A stretch of 43,908 nucleotides of DNA from Staphylococcus edaphicus. Lineage in GTDB: Bacteria > Bacillota > Bacilli > Staphylococcales > Staphylococcaceae. Location of the stretch: NCBI RefSeq assembly GCF_002614725.1, contig NZ_MRZN01000021.1:1-43908 (forward strand). The letters run 5' to 3'. The notes beneath the pieces were generated by a model, which was not told where the DNA came from, did no database searches, and saw only the letters and a list, made by a program, of their open reading frames with translations. Positions 17,532-26,475 of this stretch are shown here, piece by piece; position 1 is the stretch's first letter; each line of letters begins with the position of its first letter. Position numbers and translations under genes: made by a program.

Positions 17532-17566
17532 TAAAAAAAGTCAACAAAGTTGGAAACTTTGTCGAC
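17532..17566 (-). terminator. Intrinsic terminator of the M20 amidohydrolase gene
   Basis: A 12-bp stem with one mismatch (17540-17551 with 17555-17566) has a 3-base loop and is followed by TTTTTTTAT on the minus strand. Confidence 0.85.
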
Positions 17567-17592
17567 AAACTTTAATTATGTTCAAACAATAT

Positions 17593-18768
17593 TTATTTTA
17601 GATAGCTTAATACCACAAGTCCGACTGCTTCTGCAGAAACACGCAATGATTTTTCACTGATATTAAATTTAGGGTGATGGTGCGGATGAATATCTCCGTC
17701 TTCTGGTGCTGCCCCTGCATAAATAAATGTACTTGGTATTGCTTTTGCATAATAAGCAAAATCTTCAGAAGGTGGTTGCGGCTCACATCTTTCAACTTTT
17801 TTAACCGCATCTGTATCCGCATTTTTAATAGAATCTACTACAAATTGTGTAAACTCCGGATCATTATATAATGCAGGATAGTCATCATGATAATTTAATT
17901 CACAAGTCACACCAAACATTGCTTCGATACCTTCTACTAAACGATTAATTTCTCTTTTGATTGTATGTTTGGTTGTGTCTGTCAGTGCACGCACATCACC
18001 CTCAATTTCAATACTATCTTTAATAACATTAAATTGGCCTTTCCCATCAAACGAACCAATTGTGACAACACCCGTTTCAAAAGGATTCAGTCTTCTGGAA
18101 ACGATTGTTTGAACTGCATTCACAAAATAAGCCCCTGCAACAATACTATCATTAGCTGTATGAGGTGACGAACCATGACCACCTTGCCCTTTTACTTTCA
18201 ATTCAAAGAAATCTCTCCCAGTTTGGACATTACCTTCACGATAATAAATATTCCCCGCGTTCATATGACTCATCACATGAACGCCAAGTACATGATCCAC
18301 ACCTTCTAAGACGCCATCTTTTATCATGGCTTGTGCACCACCCGGAGGCACTTCTTCTGCTGGTTGATGTATCACTACAACCTTCCCTTTAAATTCTGAT
18401 TTAAGTTCAATCAACGTTTCCGCTAATATCAACATATATGCTGTATGCGCATCATGGCCACACGCATGCATAACACCTTCATTCTTAGATGCAAAAGACA
18501 AACCAGTGTCTTCTTGTATTGGTAAAGCATCAAAATCTGCTCTTATAGCAATTGTTTTGCCTGGCTTTCCACTATCAATGGTCACTTTCACACCATTAGG
18601 ACCAACATTCGTTGCTACTTCACAATCTTTATTTTTGTAAAATTCTGCTATATATTTTGGTGTTTGTTCTTCATGAAATGATAATTCTGGATGCTGATGT
18701 AAGTATCTACGTATTTCAATCATACGGTCTTCTTTATCTTTTAACATATCTATTAATTTTTTCATCAT
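17593..18768 (-). CDS. M20-family metal-dependent amidohydrolase
   Basis: This 391-residue cytosolic peptidase/amidase of the M20D (IAA-amino-acid hydrolase/aminoacylase/N-acyl-amino-acid amidohydrolase) subfamily has its metal-binding and catalytic residues in MHACGHDAHTAY, HQPAEEVPPGG, GVHV and the C-terminal HPHHHPKF. The central dimerisation (lid) domain starts near the GQGGHGSSPH motif (about residue 195). Members split N-acyl amino acids or small amide conjugates; the substrate is unknown here. The start is ATG 18768, with ATG 18765 also possible, after GGGGGAAC. It has its own terminator at 17532-17566 and is separated by about 150 bases from the MFS gene upstream. Confidence 0.9.
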   Translation of the reverse strand: MMKKLIDMLKDKEDRMIEIRRYLHQHPELSFHEEQTPKYIAEFYKNKDCEVATNVGPNGVKVTIDSGKPGKTIAIRADFDALPIQEDTGLSFASKNEGVMHACGHDAHTAYMLILAETLIELKSEFKGKVVVIHQPAEEVPPGGAQAMIKDGVLEGVDHVLGVHVMSHMNAGNIYYREGNVQTGRDFFELKVKGQGGHGSSPHTANDSIVAGAYFVNAVQTIVSRRLNPFETGVVTIGSFDGKGQFNVIKDSIEIEGDVRALTDTTKHTIKREINRLVEGIEAMFGVTCELNYHDDYPALYNDPEFTQFVVDSIKNADTDAVKKVERCEPQPPSEDFAYYAKAIPSTFIYAGAAPEDGDIHPHHHPKFNISEKSLRVSAEAVGLVVLSYLK

Positions 18769-18919
18769 AACAGTTCCCCCTAAGCAATTTAGTATGTTAA
18801 TTACATGATAAACCTTTATCTATAAAATGATTTACTATATCAGTTCATCAAAGTTGTTTTTTTATGTTACGTCTTATGTCCTTTTATCAATCATATCGTC
18901 TTCAGTACAGCATACCAGT

Positions 18920-20314
18920 TTAATTATTACTCTTTTTCACAGTCGGTACCATAATCATAATGATGATTAATGATAATAATGCCATCAATACGTTCAACCA
19001 TAAACCAGCTAAAGCACCAATTTGTACGTTTGTCATATTTGCTACAACACCAAATAAAGCACCAGATAATGCAATACCAAACGCACCTCCCAGTGATGAT
19101 GCCATTTTGTATATTCCAGAAGCTACCCCAACTTTATCTTCAGGTGAATTTGAAATTGCCATATCGGTTGAAGGTGTTGCATAGAAACCTAATCCTAATC
19201 CATATAATAAATAACCTATGATACAAACAACTACATAAAACATGCTAGGTAAAAATGTTAAAGAAATAAGTATGATACCAATCATATTACTGAAAGTACC
19301 CAATAACATTGGCTTTTTGGCTCCAACCTTTTGTAATATTTTTTCACCAACTCGAATCATCAACAATACTGTAATTAAGTAAGTAATGGATAATAAGCCT
19401 GTTTGGAATGCGCTAAATCCCAATCCTTGTTGTACAAATGTATTTGCGACTAATAGTGCACCTGCAACACCATTTAATAAGAAATTAGATAGTGTTGCTC
19501 CCGTGTATGCTTTATTATTAAATAATTTAAAGTCAATTAACGGATTTCCAATTTTGTTTTCAACTTTTAAGAAACTAATAATACTTAAGATAAAAATCAC
19601 AATAAGTCCTAATATAATAGGTGATGTAATACCTAAAGTACCACTTTGAGTGATTACAATATTGATACTTAACATCATGATAACAAACAATATTAAGCCA
19701 CTATAGTCAAAACGCTGTTTCGTCGTATTCACTGATTTTGTTTCAGGAGTTCCTTTAATTAAAAACATTGCAATTAATGCAATGACAATTGATAAAATAA
19801 AAATCCAACGCCATCCTATAAAAGTAGAAACCATGCCTCCAAATAAAGATGCAAGACCTGATCCTCCCCATGAACCAATTGACCAATAACTTAATGCACG
19901 TTGTCTCTCTTTACCTTCAAAATACGCCTTCATGATTGCCAATGTTGATGGCATGATTGCCGCAGCTGACAATCCTTGAATCACCCTGCCGATAATTAAT
20001 AAAATAGGTAAATTACTAACAATAATTAATAATGACCCTATAATGCTCAGCCATAAGCCAATATAGGTGATCTTTACTCTGCCGACTTTATCTGCAAGGC
20101 TTCCGGCCCCCACAACAAACATTCCAGAAAATAATGCGGTGATGCTTACCGCAATACTAATCGTACCGATGTCACTACTAAAAGATTGTTGTAATGTCGG
20201 CACTACATTTAATAATGATTGTGCAAATAACCAGAAAGTAACAACCCCGAGTACAATACCTAAAATGAGTTTATTGTCCCCTTTGTATGTTTGTGTATTT
20301 CCCTGTTGTGTCAT
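18920..20314 (-). CDS. NorB/NorC-type multidrug efflux MFS transporter
   Basis: This 464-residue DHA2 (14-helix) drug exporter is very similar along its length to the S. aureus NorB and NorC proteins I recall, including the blocks NKLILGIVLGVVTFWLFAQS, AVSITALFSGMFVVGAG and LLNGVAGALLVANTFVQQGLG. NorB and NorC export quinolones and other amphipathic drugs and are under MgrA/NorG control in S. aureus. It could be the ortholog of either, so no symbol is given. The start is ATG 20314 behind GAGGAGG. A CRP/Rex-like dyad lies about 155 bases upstream (20465-20482). It is a paralog of the pump at 14511-15926. Confidence 0.9.
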   Translation of the reverse strand: MTQQGNTQTYKGDNKLILGIVLGVVTFWLFAQSLLNVVPTLQQSFSSDIGTISIAVSITALFSGMFVVGAGSLADKVGRVKITYIGLWLSIIGSLLIIVSNLPILLIIGRVIQGLSAAAIMPSTLAIMKAYFEGKERQRALSYWSIGSWGGSGLASLFGGMVSTFIGWRWIFILSIVIALIAMFLIKGTPETKSVNTTKQRFDYSGLILFVIMMLSINIVITQSGTLGITSPIILGLIVIFILSIISFLKVENKIGNPLIDFKLFNNKAYTGATLSNFLLNGVAGALLVANTFVQQGLGFSAFQTGLLSITYLITVLLMIRVGEKILQKVGAKKPMLLGTFSNMIGIILISLTFLPSMFYVVVCIIGYLLYGLGLGFYATPSTDMAISNSPEDKVGVASGIYKMASSLGGAFGIALSGALFGVVANMTNVQIGALAGLWLNVLMALLSLIIIMIMVPTVKKSNN

Positions 20315-20464
20315 TATTGTTTCCTCCTCTATAAATTTTAACTAATGACCATTAGGGAAGATAAGCCTGATTGTAACTTTGAACCACACATTTCCAATAA
20401 ATTACAAATGCTATCCTCTCCAAATCTAGTGTAGCCCCTATACATTTTGTTCAATATGCAATTT

Positions 20465-20482
20465 TTGTGATTTTAATCACTT
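20465..20482. promoter_or_regulatory. CRP/FNR- or Rex-like dyad
   Basis: TTGTGATTTTAATCACTT contains GTGATT-TT-AATCAC, a perfect dyad. It matches TGTGA-N6-TCACA (CRP/FNR family, e.g. staphylococcal ArcR) at 9 of 10 defined bases, and Rex less well. It lies upstream of the NorB-like gene. Confidence 0.45.
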
Positions 20483-20543
20483 ATTCATTCTCTTTTTTTA
20501 CTTATTTCGGTAAATGACAAAAAGAGAAGTGTTTATTTTGTCT

Positions 20544-20579
20544 TTTTGTTTTATAGCTAATAGCAGCTATAAAACAAAA
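20544..20579. repeat. Perfect 15-bp AT-rich inverted repeat
   Basis: Arms 20544-20558 and 20565-20579 are perfectly complementary with a 6-base spacer. Neither strand has a T-run after the stem, so it is a poor terminator for the AraC gene that ends 64 bases away. It may be an operator or an unusual 3' structure. Confidence 0.55.
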
Positions 20580-20642
20580 TAAAAAATACCACTTACAGAG
20601 CACAATGCTTGTTAAGCGATATTTTTATTCCTAATTTTAAGA

Positions 20643-22922
20643 TTATCTATATTTTTTAAATTCTATGATATGGACTGCATTGGTCTGTAATTTCAAATGA
20701 TACGTAATTGATGCTTCAACAATAACTTCACTAATTTCCATTTTCGGATAAGAGATACGATTAACATAGGCAATCGTCTCCTCATCCATACCGTGACGGG
20801 TGTTGTAATGTTGCCATACTGTATATAATGCACCATTATTTTTATCTAATGTTAAATGCTTAACCTTATATGTACCAGGCATTAAAGATGTGACATTGAG
20901 TTGATATTCTTTATGACTTAAATAATGATACTGGTTATTCAAAATGAAATAAGGATTATAATGTTCAGCATCCCACATTACAATTTGGAAATGCTCGAAA
21001 GAGCCAAGCACAATACAATTTTCATTTTGATAAAGGACTTTATTAAATAATTTCCTATAAAATGCACTTGTGAAAAATGCTGGTCTTTTACCATCAAATT
21101 GATGATACAACGCAATACCTGTTAACTGGGAACTTGAATTTTTCAATAGGAATCGTTGATGTATCTCATAGTTTAACCAATAACCAATCATCTGAATCGA
21201 CTCATTCATCTCAATAAGCTGTTCAAAAATGATACCAGCTCTAAAATACTCTCCATTTGTAAGATGTGTATCTCCAGTTAGCGTATTCCAATTTAATAAG
21301 ATAAACGGTATTTTATTTTTTTCAAGTTCTAATGTTTCAACAATTTTATTATACTGTTCGTATATATGACGTTTGGCCATTTCATATTGATGATTCTCCA
21401 TAGATTTAAAGTCTATCATATCATTTTGATTAGCAGAAAAAGCAATATGATCTATGCAATAATGTTCATTCGCTAATATATGTTTCACTACATCAACAGC
21501 TAATAATTGGTCAATATCCACAACCAACACTACTTTCAAATAATCGAAATATTTTTCAAATAAATCAACTAGTTTTTTAAATATGGATTCTTCAATACAA
21601 TGGATATAAATAATGCATTTTAAAGCATCTCTATTCGGTAATGCATTGCATATATGTTCTAAAAAGTAGTTCATTTCTTTATAAGAATCATTAAAATTCG
21701 CCACACTTCTAGGCGGATCTAGTTCTAAACCAAAACCAATTTGATGTGACTTTAAAAAATTGATTGCCTCATCAATTTCCATATATGGTTGAATATTAGG
21801 AATAAGTTCATCACTCTCTATTTTTTTATATCTAATATGGCCAACTTCAATAGGATCTTTGATTAAAACATGGTCCACACCCAATGATTGTTTAACTTCA
21901 ATTAATTGTTTTCTATTCCTATGTACAAGTAATGTTTCTATATAACCAATTTGAATAACATGTTGAAAGTGCGAAATTGATTTATCCGCATTTTGTAATG
22001 TAATATTCAATACTTTTTGAGCATCTGGTGATTGTACGATATCATCAATATTTTGATTTATAAATTGAGACAAATAATATAAATACATTTGATATGTAGC
22101 AACTTGAGGCGTTTTCTCTCGCGGTGTGTCTTTGCGTTTATTTTGATATTTCATTCTAAACCTTGAAGGCGTTATATGTGTTGATGCCTTAAAATGTTTC
22201 AGTAATACGTTGGAACTACTAAAACCATTTTTATATGCGATATTTGTAATACTTTCATCCGAATCAATCAAATCTTTTTTACAATGTTCTAATCTTACAT
22301 AATTTATATATTGCGTAAATCCCATTTTTTTCTGCTGCTTAAATAGTTTTGAGAGATATGTTGTACTTAATGCGACTTTATCCGCCATTTCAGTTAAATT
22401 TAATTGTTCATTATAGTGTCGTTCTATATAATTACAAACATAATTTAATCTTTGATCTGCCTTCAAAGGCATAGAAACTTTTTTATCCGTAGTTGGTATA
22501 TAGCGCATTAATATAAATACTAAATCTATGAGTTGTTGTTCAATGTACAGCTTGTAAAATTCGCCTTTTCTAATAAAAACTGTTCCTATCTTAGCAATTG
22601 CATTCACACAATGTTGATAAATAATATCCTGTAATTGATTAGCGTTTAATACAAAATCTCTATCTTGATAGTCATTCATATATTGCCTTAAATAGGATTC
22701 AGTTAAACAGATTGAAATAGACATGACATCGGAACTATCTAATATTTGATATTGCTCTCTGTGATTTATGATAAATACATCGCCTTTTTGGTAAGTATTT
22801 ACCGTTGTTGCTTTACTCACTTTCATCGAGCCTTTTAGAACAAGTATAATTCGTAATGCTTCACTTAAAGTAGGTCCTCCTACCGTATTCAAATTAAATT
22901 CTACATCGTATAGTTTGTTCAT
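20643..22922 (-). CDS. Large AraC-family transcriptional regulator with glycosidase-like C-terminal domain
   Basis: This 759-residue protein has an N-terminal cupin-like sensor (about 1-145), a two-helix-turn-helix AraC/XylS domain (about 165-270, with LTEMADKVALSTTYLSKLFKQ and the second recognition unit ITNIAYKNGFSSSNVLLKHFK), and a long C-terminal region (about 300-750). The C-terminal region looks like a degenerate TIM-barrel of GH39/xylosidase type. Large AraC regulators of this layout in staphylococci include Rsp and AryK, which control surface proteins, toxins and agr. I cannot assign this one. The start is ATG 22922, four bases after GGGGGTG; the longer open frame to 22961 lacks a ribosome-binding site. 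It sits alone. Confidence 0.85.
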   Translation of the reverse strand: MNKLYDVEFNLNTVGGPTLSEALRIILVLKGSMKVSKATTVNTYQKGDVFIINHREQYQILDSSDVMSISICLTESYLRQYMNDYQDRDFVLNANQLQDIIYQHCVNAIAKIGTVFIRKGEFYKLYIEQQLIDLVFILMRYIPTTDKKVSMPLKADQRLNYVCNYIERHYNEQLNLTEMADKVALSTTYLSKLFKQQKKMGFTQYINYVRLEHCKKDLIDSDESITNIAYKNGFSSSNVLLKHFKASTHITPSRFRMKYQNKRKDTPREKTPQVATYQMYLYYLSQFINQNIDDIVQSPDAQKVLNITLQNADKSISHFQHVIQIGYIETLLVHRNRKQLIEVKQSLGVDHVLIKDPIEVGHIRYKKIESDELIPNIQPYMEIDEAINFLKSHQIGFGLELDPPRSVANFNDSYKEMNYFLEHICNALPNRDALKCIIYIHCIEESIFKKLVDLFEKYFDYLKVVLVVDIDQLLAVDVVKHILANEHYCIDHIAFSANQNDMIDFKSMENHQYEMAKRHIYEQYNKIVETLELEKNKIPFILLNWNTLTGDTHLTNGEYFRAGIIFEQLIEMNESIQMIGYWLNYEIHQRFLLKNSSSQLTGIALYHQFDGKRPAFFTSAFYRKLFNKVLYQNENCIVLGSFEHFQIVMWDAEHYNPYFILNNQYHYLSHKEYQLNVTSLMPGTYKVKHLTLDKNNGALYTVWQHYNTRHGMDEETIAYVNRISYPKMEISEVIVEASITYHLKLQTNAVHIIEFKKYR

Positions 22923-23045
22923 TTGACACCCCCTAATAAAATCTAATTTAAATAAAATCACCCCGAAATACCATATTATTTTGCATTTTGTTGGATTTTA
23001 GACAAAATCAATTTCTTTTAGCGTAATCAAAACCAATGAAATCAC

Positions 23046-23101
23046 AAAAAAGAGCGGTACATATAATATCAACCATGTGTATGTTGATATTACATGTCCG
23101 C
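23046..23101 (-). terminator. Intrinsic terminator of farE
   Basis: A long near-perfect stem between 23054-23073 and 23083-23101 (one bulge, one mismatch) is followed on the minus strand by TCTTTTTT. Confidence 0.85.
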
Positions 23102-23184
23102 CCGAAAGCAAAACTGATTGCTTATGGTGACTCATAAATAATTAAGCCATCTGTTGCAACTGCATTTTTCTGTCATTACTACTT

Positions 23185-25701
23185 TTATTTTTTATTGATT
23201 GCTTTCTCAATCAATTCGTTCAATTTACTGATATTTTCACTTTGTTGTGCTAATAATGACATCATATCATCATCATCTTTATTTGAATAATCTGTTCTTG
23301 ACTGGCGATTGTCAGATGTTGACAGTTGATTTTGGTTATTTTCTTTCACTTGATAATCTTTCAATGCGCGGTACAAGAAATCATGTTGCGTCGTTTGTTG
23401 CGCAATGTCATCATATAGCGCGCGAGTTTGATTATCTAATTGAATACCATGTTCTGAGCGATAGCCGTCTTGTTTTTTAGGTTGTTGAATACTAAATGAA
23501 CGGTCATAACTTTCATTTGTTTTATCATTACGTTGTTGTGATTGAGCTGGCATTTCACTTTGTAGTGCGTGCCCTTCAATATCAACGTGCGGTAATATTC
23601 TGCTTAACCAACTTGGCATATACCATGACGCTTTACCAAATAATTGTGTTAACGCTGGTATAAGCAAGAGGCGTACAACAAAGGCATCAAATAGAACACC
23701 AAAGCCAAGTGCAATACCCATCGATTTAATCATCACATCATCTTGGAATACGAAAGCGATAAACACACTGAACATAATCAATGCTGCTGCTACTACAACT
23801 GGACCACTTTCTTTAATTCCAACTTTAATTGAGTGCTCATTGTTTCCTGTCTTACTATATTCTTCATGAATACGAGACATTAAGAACACCTCATAATCCA
23901 TTGCTAATCCAAAGAGTAAACCAATTGCAATAACTGGTAAGAATGCCAACAATGGACCTGTTGTATCAACACCGAAGAGACCTGACATGAAACCTTCTTG
24001 CATGATTAAAGTCGTAAAGCCAAGTGTTGCTATTAGTGATAACACAAATCCTAATACTGCTTTTAATGGAATAATAATGGAACGGAATACGACCATTAAT
24101 AGAATAAATGCTAACGCAACAATTACACCTGCAAATAAAGGAATAGCTTCATTTAATTTTTGAGACATATCAATGTTAATGACACTTTGGCCAGAAACTT
24201 CTGTTTTAAAACCATAATCGTCTTTAGCATCATCGTTATAATCTCTTAAATCATGTACTAAGTCATTTGTAGATTGGGCGTTTGGTCCCTTTTCCGGGAT
24301 GACTGCAATAAGTGCGTAATCTTTATTTTCACTTAATTGTGGTGGTGTCACCATATCTACATTATCCATTTTATCAATATCTTTAGTTACATCTTGTAAA
24401 TCTTTTTGTAATGCTTGTGGATTGTCTTTTTGATCTTTCACATTTACAAGCATTGCGATTTGTCCGTTATAACCTTCCCCGAATTTATCGGAAATGATTT
24501 CATAAGCTTTGTGTTGAGTAGCATCTTCTGGTTTCATACCGTCATCTGGAATACCTAGTCTCATATTACTAATTGGTATTGCTGCAACGACTAATATAAT
24601 TAAACCAATTAATACTGCAGCTAATGGTTTACCAACAACAAATTTAGACCAAGCTGTATCTACATCGTTATCAAATTCGGATTTAGTTTTTTTCGGTTGA
24701 ATTTGTTTATGGAACACACTGATTAATGCTGGTAATAATGTCAGTGCGCTGATTACAGCGACTAAAACACTAATTGCTGACGCAAATCCCATGACTGCAA
24801 GGAAATCGATACCTACAAGTGATAAACCACACACAGCAATAATAACGGTCACACCAGCGAAGATAACTGCACTACCTGCTGTACCTACCGCTAAACCGAT
24901 TGCTTTAATGTGATTAGACTCTGATTTAGCAATTTGTCTATATCTAAATAATATAAACAATGCATAGTCTATACCAACTGCCAAACCAATCATGACAGCT
25001 AATGTCAATGTTACATTTGGAATATCGAAAGCATACGTCAATAACGAAATAATACCGACACCTGAACCTAGGCCAAGTAATGCACTAACGATTGGCATAC
25101 CTGCAGCAATAAATGAACCAAATGTAATCATTAGTACAACAAATGCTACAATGATACCAATTAATTCAGATGCGCCACCTATTTCTGTTGACTCCATACC
25201 CGTGCCCATGAGTTCAACTTGAACATTATGTTTATCTTCAAGCTTGTCTATTTCATCTTTTACTTTGTCTTTAGAATCTTGTCCTAATGAAGTAGCTGAT
25301 ACATCATAGTTAATATCTGCAAATGCAGTTGTTTTATCTTTACTAATCTGTTTATTCTCGTAAGGATCCGTTACATCTTTAACATCCTTATCGTCATCTT
25401 TAATATCTTTTAATGTATTTTTGATATCTTTAGTCATATCTTCTTTTGCGATGCCGTTGTCCGCATCACTTTTGAATACAGCCCTAATCTGGGCTTTTTC
25501 ACTATCTTGATTAAATTCATCTTCAATCTTATCGTTCGTATCAAGCGATTGTAAGCCATTCATGGTGATGTCATTATCAAATTTGGGCGAACTAATTGTC
25601 AGGGGTATAATAATTGCAGCAAGTATAATAACCCACGCAATGATGCTCCACCATTTGTGCTTAGCAATGAACGAACCTAATTTATACAAAAACTTTGCCA
25701 A
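23185..25701 (-). CDS. farE: FarE-type MMPL/RND transporter (fatty-acid efflux)
   Basis: This 838-residue MMPL-family RND transporter has 12 predicted membrane helices in two repeats, each after a large extracellular loop. Proton-relay Asp-Tyr pairs occur in both halves (GLAVGIDYALFILFRYR and GLAMDYEVFLMSR). Residues from about 715 form a polar cytosolic tail rich in Gln/Asn and Lys with a coiled-coil-like end. In S. aureus the divergent pair farE-farR exports antimicrobial unsaturated fatty acids and phosphatidylglycerol. The same pair, orientation and neighbour (rocA) occur here. The start is TTG 25701, six bases after AAGGAGG. Boxes TAGWTTA in the intergenic region suggest FarR control. 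Confidence 0.9.
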   Translation of the reverse strand: MAKFLYKLGSFIAKHKWWSIIAWVIILAAIIIPLTISSPKFDNDITMNGLQSLDTNDKIEDEFNQDSEKAQIRAVFKSDADNGIAKEDMTKDIKNTLKDIKDDDKDVKDVTDPYENKQISKDKTTAFADINYDVSATSLGQDSKDKVKDEIDKLEDKHNVQVELMGTGMESTEIGGASELIGIIVAFVVLMITFGSFIAAGMPIVSALLGLGSGVGIISLLTYAFDIPNVTLTLAVMIGLAVGIDYALFILFRYRQIAKSESNHIKAIGLAVGTAGSAVIFAGVTVIIAVCGLSLVGIDFLAVMGFASAISVLVAVISALTLLPALISVFHKQIQPKKTKSEFDNDVDTAWSKFVVGKPLAAVLIGLIILVVAAIPISNMRLGIPDDGMKPEDATQHKAYEIISDKFGEGYNGQIAMLVNVKDQKDNPQALQKDLQDVTKDIDKMDNVDMVTPPQLSENKDYALIAVIPEKGPNAQSTNDLVHDLRDYNDDAKDDYGFKTEVSGQSVINIDMSQKLNEAIPLFAGVIVALAFILLMVVFRSIIIPLKAVLGFVLSLIATLGFTTLIMQEGFMSGLFGVDTTGPLLAFLPVIAIGLLFGLAMDYEVFLMSRIHEEYSKTGNNEHSIKVGIKESGPVVVAAALIMFSVFIAFVFQDDVMIKSMGIALGFGVLFDAFVVRLLLIPALTQLFGKASWYMPSWLSRILPHVDIEGHALQSEMPAQSQQRNDKTNESYDRSFSIQQPKKQDGYRSEHGIQLDNQTRALYDDIAQQTTQHDFLYRALKDYQVKENNQNQLSTSDNRQSRTDYSNKDDDDMMSLLAQQSENISKLNELIEKAINKK

Positions 25702-25730
25702 ACTATTGCCTCCTTAATTAATCAACGTTA

Positions 25731-25829
25731 TAGTTTAAATATATTGTGTAGATTATTTATATTCTTATCCTACAAGTACTTACCCTAATTTAAAAAGATT
25801 TAATTATGTAAAACTGTATGTTTAAACTA
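25731..25829. promoter_or_regulatory. farE-farR intergenic operator region with three FarR-type boxes
   Basis: TAGTTTA (25731-25737), TAGATTA (25749-25755) and TAAACTA (25823-25829, the reverse complement of TAGTTTA) each match the TAGWTTA motif that I recall being reported for FarR of S. aureus. Two lie toward farE, one directly before the farR ribosome-binding site. Confidence 0.6.
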
Positions 25830-25849
25830 CAGATAAGGAGAAATGTAGA

Positions 25850-26404
25850 ATGAATGAAAAAGATCTTCGTGTAATCAAAACAAAACGCGCTCTTTCTCAA
25901 AATTTTTTCTCATTGCTTGAAAAACAAGAATTCTCAAGTATAACAGTCAACCAAATATGTAATGCAGCGTTAATACATCGTACAACATTTTACAAACATT
26001 TCTATGATAAATACGACTTACTTATATATTTAATCACTGAATTAACAGAAGACTATTTTTCAATCGATATTAAAGACCGCATTAATAATCCATTCACCAT
26101 TTTAGATAAAACGATGACTAGTATTATAGAACTTCATAGAGTAAAAGAGAGACAAAGCGAAGACAAAGAGTTTGAACGTACTATCGCTAATCACTTCATT
26201 CGTGTATTACAAAATGATATCAAAGATAATGAACACCGTATCCTAGTCGAAGATGGCGTGCCAATGGATGTTGTATTTTATATTTATGGTGCTAGCCTTT
26301 TTGGTTTTATGGAGTGGATTCGCGAACATCATATTGATCTGCCACCGCAAGCAATAGATGAAATTTTCCATAAAATGGTTAATATTAAGGTCAAAGATGC
26401 TTAA
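25850..26404 (+). CDS. farR: FarR, TetR-family regulator of farE
   Basis: This 184-residue TetR/AcrR regulator has an N-terminal helix-turn-helix (about 8-55, IKTKRALSQNFFSLLEKQEF then ITVNQICNAALIHRTTFYKHF) and a helical ligand-binding C-terminal domain. In S. aureus, FarR senses antimicrobial fatty acids, activates farE when induced and represses itself. It is divergent from farE, with 148 bases between them carrying three TAGWTTA boxes. The start is ATG 25850, nine bases after AAGGAG. It is convergent with rocA across a bidirectional terminator. Confidence in the name comes from synteny (farE, farR, rocA, acyltransferase). Confidence 0.9.
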   Translation: MNEKDLRVIKTKRALSQNFFSLLEKQEFSSITVNQICNAALIHRTTFYKHFYDKYDLLIYLITELTEDYFSIDIKDRINNPFTILDKTMTSIIELHRVKERQSEDKEFERTIANHFIRVLQNDIKDNEHRILVEDGVPMDVVFYIYGASLFGFMEWIREHHIDLPPQAIDEIFHKMVNIKVKDA

Positions 26405-26419
26405 TTGCTATGAATCACA

Positions 26420-26455
26420 AAAAGCATCGTGCTCTAATAGCAGCACGATGCTTTT
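26420..26455. terminator. Bidirectional terminator between farR and rocA
   Basis: A perfect 14-bp stem (26420-26433 with 26442-26455) has an 8-base loop and ends in TTTT on both strands. The two genes converge here. Confidence 0.85.
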
Positions 26456-26475
26456 ATAATTGATTGATATTATAT

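Larger units (their letters stand above)
20315..20642. other. 328-base intergenic region upstream of the NorB-like gene
   Basis: It contains a CRP/Rex-like dyad (20465-20482) and a perfect 15-bp inverted repeat (20544-20579). A TTGAAC hexamer is a possible -35, but no well-spaced -10 is evident. No gene is visible. Confidence 0.5.

Noticed and set aside
17378..17575. 65-residue + strand ORF
   Set aside because: It runs through the terminator hairpin of the amidohydrolase gene, has no ribosome-binding site and looks non-coding.
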